DNA of 64,000 nt. Origin: Paenarthrobacter sp. AR 02 (GTDB taxonomy: Bacteria; Actinomycetota; Actinomycetes; Actinomycetales; Micrococcaceae). The notes under the pieces are model-generated. The model did no database searches. It saw nothing but the letters and a program-made list of their open reading frames with translations, and was not told the origin of the DNA. Each line of letters begins with the position of its first letter. Position 1 is the stretch's first letter. Positions 35,235 through 44,916 of this stretch are shown here, one piece after another. The DNA is taken from assembly GCF_021538675.1 (NCBI RefSeq), contig NZ_JAJUKH010000005.1:1-64000 (forward strand), in the 5' to 3' direction. The translations under genes and the position numbers were made by a program.

Positions 35235-38200
35235 ATGTTTTCGAAAATTCTGGTGGCCAATCGCGGCGAAATCGCGATCAGGGCGTTTCGCGCTGGTTAT
35301 GAACTGGGCGCCAAGACCGTAGCCGTCTTTCCGCATGAGGATCGCAACTCGATCCACCGGCAAAAGGCCGACGAAGCTTATTTGATCGGCGAGGTGGGCC
35401 ATCCCGTCCGCGCGTACCTGGACGTGGAGGAGGTTGTCCGCGTCGCCAAGGAAGCCGGCGCTGACGCCATCTACCCCGGCTATGGTTTCCTTTCGGAAAA
35501 CCCGGATCTGGCGCGTGCTGCCAAAGCCGCCGGAATCACCTTCGTTGGTCCTCCGGCCGAGGTGCTGGAGTTGGCAGGCAACAAGGTTGCAGCCCTGGAA
35601 GCGGCACGCAAAGCCGGCGTCCCGGTCCTGAAGTCGAGCAAGCCTTCCAAGGACCTTGATGAGCTCATTGCCGCCGCAGACGAGATCGGCTTCCCCATCT
35701 TCGCCAAGGCCGTCGCTGGTGGTGGCGGCCGTGGAATGCGGCGCGTGGAAACACGCGAGGCATTGCCCGAGGCTTTGCAGTCCGCCATGCGCGAGGCCGA
35801 CGCCGCCTTTGGCGATCCCACGATGTTCCTTGAGCAGGCCGTGCTGCGCCCCCGCCACATCGAGGTGCAGATCCTGGCCGACGCCGAGGGCAACGTCATG
35901 CACCTCTTTGAACGTGACTGTTCACTCCAGCGACGCCACCAGAAGGTAGTGGAGATCGCTCCTGCGCCAAACCTGGACGAGAACATCCGCCAGGCGCTGT
36001 ACCGCGATGCTGTCGCTTTCGCGAAAGCCCTCAACTACGTCAATGCCGGAACGGTCGAGTTCCTGGTGGACACCGAGGGTGAACGGGCCGGCCAGCACGT
36101 CTTCATCGAAATGAACCCCCGTATCCAGGTGGAACACACGGTGACCGAAGAGATCACGGACGTCGACCTCGTGCAGGCCCAGATGCGGATTGCTTCGGGG
36201 GAAACCCTCGTGGATCTCGGACTGAGCCAGGACTCGGTCTCCATCAAGGGAGCGGCTATTCAGTGCCGCATTACCACGGAGGACCCGGCCAATGGCTTCC
36301 GCCCGGATGTCGGAAAGATTACCGGATACCGCTCCGCTGGCGGCGCTGGAGTCAGGCTCGACGGCGGTACCGTCTACTCGGGTGCCGAGATCAGCCCGCA
36401 CTTCGACTCCATGCTGGTCAAACTCACCTGCCGTGGCCGGGACTATGGCGCTGCTGTAGCCCGCGCACGACGGGCGCTGGCGGAGTTCCGCATCCGCGGC
36501 GTTTCCACGAACATTCCCTTCCTCCAGGCAGTTCTCGCCGATCCCGACTTCAACGCGGGCAACGTGGCTACGGACTTCATCGACAAGCGCCCCGAACTCC
36601 TCAAGTCCCACATCTCAGCAGACCGTGGAACCAAGCTCCTCACCTGGCTCGCTGACGTCACGGTGAACAAGCCCAACGGCGAGCTGAAGGTCCACACCGA
36701 CCCGGCCAGCAAACTTCCGGCCATTGAAGGTCCGGTTCCCACCTCCGGCTCGCGCCAGAAACTGCAGGAACTGGGGCCGGAAGGCTTCGCGAAGGCGCTG
36801 CGTGAACAGCAGGCACTGGCGGTTACGGACACCACGTTCCGGGACGCCCACCAGTCCTTGCTGGCCACCCGCGTCCGTACGCGGGACCTGGTGGCTGCGG
36901 GCCCCGCTGTGACGGCCCTGATGCCGGAACTTCTTTCCGTCGAAGCATGGGGTGGAGCGACGTACGACGTCGCGCTCCGCTTCCTTGGCGAAGACCCCTG
37001 GGACCGTTTGGCCGCTCTGCGGCAGGCTTTGCCGAATACCTGTATCCAGATGCTGCTCCGCGGACGCAACACCGTCGGTTACACCCCCTACCCGGAAGAA
37101 GTGACGGAGGCATTCGTCAACGAAGCCGCCGCCACGGGCATCGACATCTTCCGTATCTTCGACGCCCTCAATGACGTGAACCAGATGGCGCCGGCCATCC
37201 GCGCTGTGCGTGCGACCGGTACGGCTGTGGCCGAAGTGGCCTTGTGTTACACGGGTAACCTCCTCGATCCCAACGAGGACCTGTACACGCTTGACTACTA
37301 CCTGGACCTCGCGCAAAAGATCGTCGACGCCGGTGCGCACATCCTTGCGATCAAGGACATGGCCGGCTTGTTGCGTCCCGCAGCCGCCGCGAAGCTGGTG
37401 TCGGCGCTGCGTGAGCGGTTCGACCTTCCGGTCCATCTGCACACGCACGACACCGCGGGCGGCCAGCTGGCAACCCTCCTGGCGGCCGTGGACGCAGGCG
37501 TGGACGCCGTTGACGTAGCAGCAGCTTCCCTGGCAGGAACCACCAGCCAGCCCGCAGCGTCTGCACTGGTTGCGGCCTTGGCCAACACTCCCCGTGACAC
37601 CGGATTGAGCCTGGACAATGTGGGTGCCCTGGAGCCCTACTGGGAAGCGGTCCGCAGGGTCTACGCTCCCTTTGAGTCAGGATTGCCGGGTCCCACAGGC
37701 CGTGTCTACCAGCACGAGATCCCTGGTGGCCAGCTGTCCAACCTCCGCCAGCAGGCGATTGCCCTTGGCCTAGGGGAGCAGTTCGAAGCCATCGAGGATA
37801 TGTACACCGCAGCTGACCGGATCCTCGGCCGGTTGGTCAAGGTGACGCCGTCCTCCAAGGTGGTGGGCGACCTCGCACTGCACTTGGTAGGACTGAACGC
37901 AGATCCTGCGGACTTCAACGAGAATCCGCAGAACTACGACATCCCGGACTCCGTGATCGGCTTCCTGTCGGGCGAACTCGGTAATCCTCCGGGAGGTTGG
38001 CCCGAGCCGTTCCGCACCAAGGCCCTCCAGGGACGCAGCGTCAAGGTCCGCGACGTGGAGATCAGCGCCGAGGACAGTGCAGCCCTCAAGGGTGACTCCA
38101 AGACCCGACAGCACACACTGAACCGGCTCCTGTTCGCAGGGCCCACCAAGGACTACCTGAAGAGTGTTGAAAGCTACGGAAACATCTCGGTGCTCGATAC

Positions 38201-38630
38201 CCGTGACTACCTGTATGGGTTCCAGCACGGCGAAGAGCACGTGATCGAGCTGGAGAAGGGCGTGCGCCTCATCGCACAGCTGGAAGCTGTGTCCGAGGCC
38301 GATGAGAAGGGCATGCGTACCGTCATGTGTACCCTCAACGGCCAGTCCCGCCCCGTGGTTGTCCGGGACCGATCCGTGGTCAGCAACGTCAAGGCTGCGG
38401 AGAAGGCCGACCCCGCGCAGCCGGGCCAGGTAGCGGCTCCGTTCGCCGGTGCCGTCACCGTCACGGTCAAGGCAGGGGACGTCGTCAACGCAGGCGACAC
38501 CGTTGCCACCATTGAGGCCATGAAGATGGAAGCGTCAATTACGACGCCGGTGGCAGGCACGGTTTCGCGGCTCGCCATTTCTTCGGTGGAGCAGGTCCAA
38601 GGTGGCGATCTGCTGCTGGTGATCGGCTAG
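35235..38630 (+). CDS. pyc: pyruvate carboxylase
   Basis: This is an 1131-residue single-chain biotin enzyme that converts pyruvate, bicarbonate and ATP to oxaloacetate. Domains in order: biotin carboxylase (~1-450, starting FSKILVANRGEIAIRAFRA, with AVAGGGGRGMRRV and EMNPRIQVEHTVTE); carboxyltransferase (~510-1000, with VTDTTFRDAHQSLLATRVRT and HLHTHDTAGGQLATLL); and a C-terminal biotinyl domain whose biotin lysine is in IEAMKMEASI. The ATG has an AGGAGA site. It feeds the TCA cycle and would complement GarA control and dicarboxylate uptake encoded elsewhere in the window. Confidence 0.97.
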   Translation: MFSKILVANRGEIAIRAFRAGYELGAKTVAVFPHEDRNSIHRQKADEAYLIGEVGHPVRAYLDVEEVVRVAKEAGADAIYPGYGFLSENPDLARAAKAAGITFVGPPAEVLELAGNKVAALEAARKAGVPVLKSSKPSKDLDELIAAADEIGFPIFAKAVAGGGGRGMRRVETREALPEALQSAMREADAAFGDPTMFLEQAVLRPRHIEVQILADAEGNVMHLFERDCSLQRRHQKVVEIAPAPNLDENIRQALYRDAVAFAKALNYVNAGTVEFLVDTEGERAGQHVFIEMNPRIQVEHTVTEEITDVDLVQAQMRIASGETLVDLGLSQDSVSIKGAAIQCRITTEDPANGFRPDVGKITGYRSAGGAGVRLDGGTVYSGAEISPHFDSMLVKLTCRGRDYGAAVARARRALAEFRIRGVSTNIPFLQAVLADPDFNAGNVATDFIDKRPELLKSHISADRGTKLLTWLADVTVNKPNGELKVHTDPASKLPAIEGPVPTSGSRQKLQELGPEGFAKALREQQALAVTDTTFRDAHQSLLATRVRTRDLVAAGPAVTALMPELLSVEAWGGATYDVALRFLGEDPWDRLAALRQALPNTCIQMLLRGRNTVGYTPYPEEVTEAFVNEAAATGIDIFRIFDALNDVNQMAPAIRAVRATGTAVAEVALCYTGNLLDPNEDLYTLDYYLDLAQKIVDAGAHILAIKDMAGLLRPAAAAKLVSALRERFDLPVHLHTHDTAGGQLATLLAAVDAGVDAVDVAAASLAGTTSQPAASALVAALANTPRDTGLSLDNVGALEPYWEAVRRVYAPFESGLPGPTGRVYQHEIPGGQLSNLRQQAIALGLGEQFEAIEDMYTAADRILGRLVKVTPSSKVVGDLALHLVGLNADPADFNENPQNYDIPDSVIGFLSGELGNPPGGWPEPFRTKALQGRSVKVRDVEISAEDSAALKGDSKTRQHTLNRLLFAGPTKDYLKSVESYGNISVLDTRDYLYGFQHGEEHVIELEKGVRLIAQLEAVSEADEKGMRTVMCTLNGQSRPVVVRDRSVVSNVKAAEKADPAQPGQVAAPFAGAVTVTVKAGDVVNAGDTVATIEAMKMEASITTPVAGTVSRLAISSVEQVQGGDLLLVIG

Positions 38631-38640
38631 CAATCGGCCA

Positions 38641-38692
38641 AAAAAGTACCCCGTCCGCATTGACTTGGTCAATGTGGGACGGGGTACTTTTT
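38641..38692. terminator. bidirectional terminator between pyc and fadD
   Basis: AAAAAGTACCCCGTCC (38641-38656) pairs perfectly with GGACGGGGTACTTTTT (38677-38692), and an inner CATTGAC/GTCAATG pairing extends the stem. A and T runs flank both sides of this convergent junction. Confidence 0.92.
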
Positions 38693-38714
38693 TGTTCGCC
38701 GTGGGCTGCGTTCG

Positions 38715-40526
38715 CTAGGAGGCGCGGGGCGCTGAGTACATCTCCTCGATGATCGCGTCAAAGTCCTTCATGACCTGGGCGCGCTTGACCTTCAGGGAGG
38801 GGGTGAGGTGCCCTGAGGCTTCTGTAAAGTCGGCGGTGACGATCCGGAAGGACTTGATCGCCTCGGCCTGGGAAACAGACTGGTTGGCCTTGCTGACCAG
38901 TTCCTGCACGGCGGCCTTGACCACCGCGTGCCCGGCAGCCTCGTCGAGTGAGGTTTTAGCGGGGAGTCCGTGACGTTCCAGCCACCCCGGCAGGGCCTCT
39001 TCGTCCAAGGTGACCAGAGCGCCGATGAAGGGACGGTTGTCGCCAACCACCAGGACCTGTGAGACCAGCGCATCGGCGCGGATCTGGTCCTCAAGGAGGG
39101 CCGGAACCACGTTCTTGCCGCCGGCGGTGACGATGATTTCCTTCTTCCGGCCAGTGATCTTCAGGAACCCGTTGCTGTCCAGTTCGCCGATATCGCCCGT
39201 GCGGAACCATCCATCAGTGAAGGTCTCTTCAGTCAGGTCCGGCCGGTTGAAGTAGCCGCGCATCACACATACACCCTTGGCAAGGATTTCGCCGTCGTCA
39301 GCGATCTTCACGGAGTTACCGGGCAGGGGAGCGCCCACTGTGCCGATCTTGATCATGGAGGGTGTATTGACCGAAATCGGGGCAGTGGTCTCCGTGAGCC
39401 CGTACCCTTCCAGGATCTGGAGCCCAATGCCCTGGAAGAAGTGGCCCAGGCGTTCCCCCAAGGGACCGCCACCGGACACGGCATGGGCCACGTGGCCGCC
39501 CATGGCATCCCGGAGCTTTGCGTAGACGAGTTTGTCGAACACGGCATGCTTGATCTTCAGCCCGAGCCCCAGTGACCCGGACTGGCGGGCTTTGGAGTAG
39601 GCGATCGCCGTGTCCACGGCCCGGTGGAAGATCGCACCCTTACCGCCGTCCTCCGCCTTGGTCAGCGCTGAGTTGTAAACCTTCTCAAAGACGCGGGGGA
39701 CAGCAAGGATGAAGGTGGGCTGGAAGCTTTGCAGATCGGCCAGCAGGTTCTTGATATCGGGGGTGTGGGCCACCTTGACTCCACCGGCCACGGCCAGGAC
39801 CGAGATGAAGCGGGCAAAGACGTGGGCCAGGGGCAGAAACATGATGGTCTTGCCGTCTTCGTTGATGATTCCCGGGAGGGACGCACGGGCGTTCTCTGAA
39901 AGCTCCACGAAGTTGCCATGGGTCAGTTCGCACCCCTTCGGACGGCCCGTGGTGCCTGACGTGTAGATAATGGTGGCAAGGTCAGCCAGCCCCGCGGCGG
40001 AACGTCGTGATTCGAGTTCGTCATCGGATACTCCCGCGCCGGCAGCGCGGAGTGCATCCAGTCCCGTACCCTCAAGCTGCCACACGTTGGCTACCGAGCT
40101 GATATCTTCCGCGGCAACCGCCTGGCGGATGATGTCCTCGTGGTGGGCTGCTTCGCCAAAGGCCGCCACTGCGCCGGAATCGCCCAGGTTCCACGCCACC
40201 TGCGAGGGAGAGGACGTTTCATAGATGGGCACCGAGACTGCGCCGGCAAACCAGATGGCGAAGTCTACGAGGGACCATTCGTACCGGGTCCTGGACATGA
40301 TTCCGATTCGGTCGCCCTGCCCTACTCCACTGGCAATCAGGCCTTTGGCAAGGGCCTGCACGTCCGCGAGGAAATCCTTGGCGCGAATGTCCTGCCACTG
40401 GGCGTTGCTGTCCAGCTTGGAAAACAGTGCAGGGTTGGATGCCTTCTCCGCTGCCCGAATCACGAAGTCCGTGATGTTGGTTTCCGGAGCGATGCTCACG
40501 AGGGGAGGAACACTGATTTCACGCAC
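38715..40526 (-). CDS. long-chain acyl-CoA synthetase (FadD15-like)
   Basis: This 603-residue AMP-forming ligase activates fatty acids with CoA. The AMP-binding motif is ATIIYTSGTTGRPKGCELTH, with YGLTETTAPISVN and the C-terminal DGWFRTGDIGELDSNGFLKI and GRKKEIIVTAGGKNVVP. The GTG at 40526 has an AAAGGAG site 5 bases upstream; the ATG at 40547 is less likely. It belongs to the large FadD15-type branch, consistent with its neighbourhood near plsC, aroG and the kinase, matching the Rv2176-Rv2187 region from memory. Confidence 0.92.
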   Translation of the reverse strand: MREISVPPLVSIAPETNITDFVIRAAEKASNPALFSKLDSNAQWQDIRAKDFLADVQALAKGLIASGVGQGDRIGIMSRTRYEWSLVDFAIWFAGAVSVPIYETSSPSQVAWNLGDSGAVAAFGEAAHHEDIIRQAVAAEDISSVANVWQLEGTGLDALRAAGAGVSDDELESRRSAAGLADLATIIYTSGTTGRPKGCELTHGNFVELSENARASLPGIINEDGKTIMFLPLAHVFARFISVLAVAGGVKVAHTPDIKNLLADLQSFQPTFILAVPRVFEKVYNSALTKAEDGGKGAIFHRAVDTAIAYSKARQSGSLGLGLKIKHAVFDKLVYAKLRDAMGGHVAHAVSGGGPLGERLGHFFQGIGLQILEGYGLTETTAPISVNTPSMIKIGTVGAPLPGNSVKIADDGEILAKGVCVMRGYFNRPDLTEETFTDGWFRTGDIGELDSNGFLKITGRKKEIIVTAGGKNVVPALLEDQIRADALVSQVLVVGDNRPFIGALVTLDEEALPGWLERHGLPAKTSLDEAAGHAVVKAAVQELVSKANQSVSQAEAIKSFRIVTADFTEASGHLTPSLKVKRAQVMKDFDAIIEEMYSAPRAS

Positions 40527-40712
40527 GCTAGCTCCTTTGATATGCACGGGCCACGAGGGGCTGCTTTCACTCTAGTATGCCCGCTCATGGAGGTGTGTTC
40601 TATTTCACCTACTGGCGAGTAACTTTACGGATTACCCGTCATTTCAAGCAACTCGGGCCCTTTGGGGGCGCCCGGTTCCCGTAGTGAGGGGGCTGGCGAA
40701 TAGGATGAGGGG

Positions 40713-41771
40713 ATGCCCGCATTTAGGTCCAGCTCCCGTGCCCGACTCAGGCCTCCAGCGCCGGTCTTCAAGGATGTTCCCTGGGGTGCGCGCCGCAGCC
40801 ACATGGGCCGGCGGGGGCTGGCGATCGGGATCGACATAGGCGGCACCAAGGTGGCGGCCGGCGTGGTGGACGCGGAGGGGCGCGTCCTCGCTGAAGCCCG
40901 ACGCTCGACCCCAGGGTCCGACCCGCGGGCTGTGGAACAGACCATTGTGGAGCTCGTTGACGAGCTCAGCGCCGGGCACCGTGTCGCTTCGGTGGGAATC
41001 GGTGCCGCAGGGTGGATGGACCTCGACGGCGGCACGGTCCTCTTCAGCCCCCATCTGGCCTGGCGCAATGAGCCCCTGCGGGACAGCCTGCAAAAACTGC
41101 TCCGGCGGCCGGTACTGCTGACCAACGACGCCGACGCGGCGGCCTGGGCAGAGTGGCGCTTCGGTGCAGGACGCGGCGAGAGCCGCTTGGTGTGCATCAC
41201 CTTGGGTACAGGTATTGGTGGTGCCATGGTGATGGATGGCAAGGTGGAGCGCGGCCGATATGGCGTGGCCGGCGAATTCGGCCACCAGATCATTTTCCCC
41301 GGAGGGCACCGATGCGAATGCGGTAACCGAGGGTGCTGGGAGCAGTATGCCTCAGGCAACGCCCTGGGAAGGGAAGCCCGGCAACTGGTCCGGACGAACT
41401 CTCCCGAGGGGCGGGCGCTCCTGGAAAGGGCAGGTGGCACGGCCGAGAACATGACCGGGGCCACCGTCACATCCCTGGCCCTGGCCGGCGACGCCACCTC
41501 CCGGGAGCTTCTGGCAGACCAGGGAGAATGGTTGGGACTTGGCCTGGCCAATCTCGCAGCTGCCCTCGACCCCGGAACGTTCGTAATCGGCGGAGGACTG
41601 TGCGATGCAGGGGAGTTGCTCGCTGGCCCGGCGCGGGAATCGTTCGCCAAGAACCTTACCGGGCGCGGATTCCGCCCCATGGCCAGGATTGACCTGGCTG
41701 CCCTCGGTCCGCGGGCCGGAATGATCGGTGCTGCAGACCTATCGCGGGTCAGCGGACGCGCGCACAGCTAA
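40713..41771 (+). CDS. glk: ROK-family glucokinase
   Basis: This is a 352-residue sugar kinase of the ROK family, most likely glucokinase. The ATP motif is AIGIDIGGTKVAAGVVD, and the zinc/ROK signature is HRCECGNRGCWEQYASG. FGHQ-type segment VAGEFGHQIIFPGGH gives the catalytic region. The first ~30 residues form an Arg/Pro-rich extension. ATG 40713 has a G-rich upstream sequence; ATG 40803 would give a more standard 322 residues. No DNA-binding domain precedes it, so it is a kinase and not a ROK repressor. Confidence 0.88.
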   Translation: MPAFRSSSRARLRPPAPVFKDVPWGARRSHMGRRGLAIGIDIGGTKVAAGVVDAEGRVLAEARRSTPGSDPRAVEQTIVELVDELSAGHRVASVGIGAAGWMDLDGGTVLFSPHLAWRNEPLRDSLQKLLRRPVLLTNDADAAAWAEWRFGAGRGESRLVCITLGTGIGGAMVMDGKVERGRYGVAGEFGHQIIFPGGHRCECGNRGCWEQYASGNALGREARQLVRTNSPEGRALLERAGGTAENMTGATVTSLALAGDATSRELLADQGEWLGLGLANLAAALDPGTFVIGGGLCDAGELLAGPARESFAKNLTGRGFRPMARIDLAALGPRAGMIGAADLSRVSGRAHS

Positions 41772-41819
41772 GTCCGCAGGACCAAAGGGGACGTAGGACA
41801 AAAGGGGGGGCGTAGGCAC

Positions 41820-42374
41820 CTAGAGGCGGGCGCCGTCGTCGTCCTCATTCTTTTCCTGGGGAAGCCGCATGATGAGGTAGACGACCGAGACCACGAAGGC
41901 CGCGACGATCCCCATCACCGCGGTCAGTGGCGCGGACCGCCAGAACATGGCCGTGAACAGCAGTGCCAAAGGACCTCCCACTGCGCCGACCCATGCCAGC
42001 ATGATCAAGGGCTCGGTGCCCGCCAAACTGGGTGGCTCTTCGGGGACAAAGGCATCGTCCAGGTCCTCGACCTCAAAATCGCGGGGGCCCAAAGGCCGGC
42101 CTGCACCCTCACCCGTGTCCGGGACCGCGGACGCGTCGGGCGAAGGTTCAGTAGCGGGCGTCGTTAGTCCCAGCGGATCAAAGTCCTTGAACGCCTTGCC
42201 GGTACCCCGCTGTGGCCGTCCGCCGTCGCCGGGCTCGGGCTCCTCACGTGGTGGGTCCGAGTGTTCCGTGGACGACGAGGGCGTGGCCTCCAGCCTGGCC
42301 ACGAGGTCCAGCCATACGGCGTCGTCATCCTTGTTCGCGCTTTGATCGGCGGAGTTGGGATCAGGCCTGTTCAT
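41820..42374 (-). CDS. two-helix membrane protein with disordered acidic N-terminus
   Basis: This 184-residue protein of unknown function starts MNRPDPNSADQSANKDDDAV at 42374. Residues 1-~115 are Pro/Asp/Glu rich and probably cytosolic. Two transmembrane helices follow (LIMLAWVGAVGGPLALLFTA and AVMGIVAAFVVSVVYLIMRL), then a short acidic tail. The start overlaps the end of the hydrolase gene, so it is the third gene of a minus-strand operon with two lipase-like hydrolases. A larger in-frame reading to 42701 is antisense-type shadow inside the hydrolase. Confidence 0.78.
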   Translation of the reverse strand: MNRPDPNSADQSANKDDDAVWLDLVARLEATPSSSTEHSDPPREEPEPGDGGRPQRGTGKAFKDFDPLGLTTPATEPSPDASAVPDTGEGAGRPLGPRDFEVEDLDDAFVPEEPPSLAGTEPLIMLAWVGAVGGPLALLFTAMFWRSAPLTAVMGIVAAFVVSVVYLIMRLPQEKNEDDDGARL

Positions 42375-43164
42375 GGGCGGTGTCCTTTTCGGGGGAAGCT
42401 CCGTGTCCGGCCAGGTTCGCAACGGTTTTTTGGATGAAGTCCACCGTGCCCTGGAAGATCTCGGGGGCATCGTTATCGAGCGTGGCCACGTGGTAGCTGT
42501 TGGCCAGGTAGTGGATGTCGACAGGGGCGCTGGAGCGGGAACGAAGGAGTTCCAGGCTTGCCTTCGAGATGACGTTGTCCACTGTTGATTTGTAGACACG
42601 AACAGGAGCATTGATGCGGGGGAGAAGGGCAGCAGTGTCCTTGTACATCTTCTTGAGTTGATGGGCTGCAGCCACCGGCGTTCGGGTGTAGGCACCTTCA
42701 TCCTGGTCCGGCTTGAGGATGTCGTTGGCGATGGCCGGAGTCGACTTCACCACATACTTCAACGCCGCTACGACCACTGCACGCGGGTCATCGAGGACCA
42801 GTCCCGGGTTGACCACGATAGTTCCGGCTACGGGTCGGGTGGCCGCGATCCGCAGGGCCAGGGTACCGCCCATGGACAAGCCTGCAGCGAAGACGTAGTC
42901 GCACTCGGCCGCCAGTTCGAGGTATGCATCGTCAACTGCCCGGTGCCATTCCCGCCAGGAACGGGTGGCCATGTCCTGCCAGGTGGTGCCGTGGCCCGGA
43001 AGCAGGGGCAGGCGGACAGCGTAGCCTGCAGCGGCCAGGTGTTCAGCCCACGGCCTGACGCTGTGCGGGCTGCCGGTGAAGCCATGGGACATCACAACGC
43101 CAACGCGTGGCCCGATCCCGTTCCACTGGCTGGAGAACGGCGAGAAATCCGGAAGCATGTTCAT
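42361..43164 (-). CDS. alpha/beta hydrolase, esterase/monoacylglycerol lipase-like (copy 2)
   Basis: This 267-residue serine hydrolase has the oxyanion region VVMSHGFTGSPHSV, RLPLLPGHGTTWQDMATRSW, the nucleophile elbow AGLSMGGTLALR and a late His in NSYHVATLDNDAP. It resembles Est30-type carboxylesterases and monoacylglycerol lipases. It is a paralogue of the adjacent upstream gene, with the same blocks in the same order. Its ATG overlaps the stop of that gene (ATGA). Confidence 0.88.
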   Translation of the reverse strand: MNMLPDFSPFSSQWNGIGPRVGVVMSHGFTGSPHSVRPWAEHLAAAGYAVRLPLLPGHGTTWQDMATRSWREWHRAVDDAYLELAAECDYVFAAGLSMGGTLALRIAATRPVAGTIVVNPGLVLDDPRAVVVAALKYVVKSTPAIANDILKPDQDEGAYTRTPVAAAHQLKKMYKDTAALLPRINAPVRVYKSTVDNVISKASLELLRSRSSAPVDIHYLANSYHVATLDNDAPEIFQGTVDFIQKTVANLAGHGASPEKDTAHEQA

Positions 43165-43949
43165 GATGACTCTGAGGCTACTCTGTCGTAGGCGTGCTGA
43201 CGGAAAAACCTGGCGGATTCTTCGAAAATGGTGGGCGCGTCCACATCCAGGGTGGCTACGTGCCCGCTATGGGGAAGCGTCACGACCTTCAGGCGCGAGG
43301 AAGCGATGTGCCGTTCGATGGTGGCCACGGAACTTGGAGGGATGACGCCATCCACCGCCGATTTGAATACCAATGCAGGTGCCTGCACTTCCGGCAGGCC
43401 ACGGGTCGCGGCGCGGAAAAGCTTCTTCAACTCGTGCACTGATTTCAAGGGAGTCTTGGAGTAGTCGCCCGTCTCATCGGTCTCCGGCGCCGGTGAGTCC
43501 TCCACAATGGGGGTGGTGGTCCGCATGACATACTTCAGGGCGCCCACGTACTTCACCCGCCTGTCATAGAAGCTGAGGCCGGGATTGACCAGCACCAGGC
43601 CAGGCACGTCGTGGACTGCGGCAACCCGAAGTGCCACGGCACCTCCCATTGACAGCCCGGCAACGAAACAGGTCCTGGTCTGTCCAGCAAGTTCAAGGTA
43701 GCTCTGCTCGAAGGTCCGGTACCACTCCTGCCAACGGGTGGAGGCGAGGTCCTGCCAGCTGGTCCCGTGGCCGGGGAGGAGCGGCACGGAGACGGCAAAT
43801 CCCTGGGAGGCCAGATACTCAGCCCACGGGAGCATGCTCAGGGGGCTGCCCGTGAAACCGTGGCAGATGGCCACGCCCGTGGAGGCGTTTGGTCCATGCC
43901 CGGCATAGTGAAAGGCGAGCGTCGCAGCAGGTGAAGGGCGTTCCGTCAT
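43161..43949 (-). CDS. alpha/beta hydrolase, esterase/monoacylglycerol lipase-like (copy 1)
   Basis: This 262-residue serine hydrolase has VAICHGFTGSPLSM, SVPLLPGHGTSWQDLASTRW, the elbow AGLSMGGAVALR, catalytic Asp region SAVDGVIPPSS and His in LPHSGHVATLDVDAP. ATG 43949 is chosen; ATG 43958, three codons earlier, is equally possible because neither has a clear ribosome binding site. It is the first gene of a three-gene minus-strand operon and is divergent from the acyltransferase at 44059. Together these suggest acylglycerol or phospholipid turnover. Confidence 0.88.
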   Translation of the reverse strand: MTERPSPAATLAFHYAGHGPNASTGVAICHGFTGSPLSMLPWAEYLASQGFAVSVPLLPGHGTSWQDLASTRWQEWYRTFEQSYLELAGQTRTCFVAGLSMGGAVALRVAAVHDVPGLVLVNPGLSFYDRRVKYVGALKYVMRTTTPIVEDSPAPETDETGDYSKTPLKSVHELKKLFRAATRGLPEVQAPALVFKSAVDGVIPPSSVATIERHIASSRLKVVTLPHSGHVATLDVDAPTIFEESARFFRQHAYDRVASESS

Positions 43950-44058
43950 GCGTCCCATCGTGTCACTGTTCCGGAGATTTCTCACTGGAGTAGGGTTGCT
44001 GTTGAGTGCCGGCCGGGTTGCCGGAAGCATGCCAACCGTCGGCCGTGAGGGGACTAAC

Positions 44059-44850
44059 GTGTTCTATTGGGTCATGAAGAGGATTTTCCTTGGTCCGATC
44101 CTCAAGCTTCTGTTCCGTCCCTGGGTCAAGGGCGTGGATAACGTTCCCGACAACGGCGCAGCCATCCTTGCTTCCAACCACTTGTCCTTTTCCGACTCCA
44201 TCTTCCTTCCCTTGATGGTTCGTCGCCCCGTGATCTTCCTGGCCAAGTCCGAGTACTTCACCGGGAAAGGCATCAAGGGACGGCTGACTGCGATGTTCTT
44301 CCGGTTGAGCAACCAGCTCCCCATGGACCGTTCGGGCGGCGCTGCGTCGGAAATGTCCCTTCAGGCAGGAAAGGATGTGCTGGCGTCCGGAGGATTGTTG
44401 GGAATTTACCCTGAAGGCACCCGCAGCCCCGATGCCAGGCTCTACCGCGGCAAGGTGGGCGTCGCCAAGCTGGCCCTTCAGACGCGGGTGCCGGTAGTGC
44501 CGGTAGCCATGATCGGGACCGAAAAGGTCCAGCCCATCGGCAAGAGACTGCCAAATATCCGCCGGATCGGCATCATCTTTGGGCAGCCGATGGACTTCAG
44601 CCGCTACTACGGCCTGGAGGACGACCGCCAGGTCCAGCGGGCCGTTACCGATGAAATCATGTCCAGCCTGATGCGCCTCTCAGGCCAGGAATACGTGGAT
44701 GAGTACGCAGCAGTGGTCAAGGCCCAGCTCGCCGGAAAAGGCCCTGAGCCGGTCCGGAAAGTCGAGGTTGCCGAGGACTCGACCCCCGACATCTCCGATG
44801 ACAGGGATGAACCCCGGAGCGGGGCGAACGGATCAGCAGGGAAACTGTGA
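44059..44850 (+). CDS. 1-acyl-sn-glycerol-3-phosphate acyltransferase (PlsC family)
   Basis: This 263-residue acyltransferase has HX4D in ASNHLSFSDSIFLP, MDRSGGAASE, and YPEGTRSPDARLYRGKVG. The GTG at 44059 (MFYWVMKRIFLGP) has a GAGGGGA sequence upstream. An in-frame ATG at 43948 would overlap the divergent hydrolase start and is rejected. The C-terminal ~40 residues are hydrophilic. It corresponds by context to Rv2182c. It is the second PlsC-type enzyme in the window, and specificity may differ from the copy at 26142. Confidence 0.9.
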   Translation: MFYWVMKRIFLGPILKLLFRPWVKGVDNVPDNGAAILASNHLSFSDSIFLPLMVRRPVIFLAKSEYFTGKGIKGRLTAMFFRLSNQLPMDRSGGAASEMSLQAGKDVLASGGLLGIYPEGTRSPDARLYRGKVGVAKLALQTRVPVVPVAMIGTEKVQPIGKRLPNIRRIGIIFGQPMDFSRYYGLEDDRQVQRAVTDEIMSSLMRLSGQEYVDEYAAVVKAQLAGKGPEPVRKVEVAEDSTPDISDDRDEPRSGANGSAGKL

Positions 44851-44904
44851 CGCCCCGGCCATCGTCAGTTACGGCTGCAGTCCCGCAACCCTGCCGGAGG
44901 CTAC

Positions 44905-44910
44905 TACTCT
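44905..44910 (+). promoter_or_regulatory. -10-like element of a possible leaderless aroG transcript
   Basis: TACTCT ends 6 bases before the GTG at 44917. The only purine-rich stretch (CGGAGG at 44895-44900) is 16 bases from the start, too far for normal ribosome binding. Confidence 0.4.
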
Positions 44911-44916
44911 TTAAGG

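Noticed and set aside
40580..40620. AGGTG/CACCT inverted repeat before glk as a Crp site
   Set aside because: The spacing between half-sites is 10 bases, not 6, and the core is not GTGA/TCAC; left unassigned.
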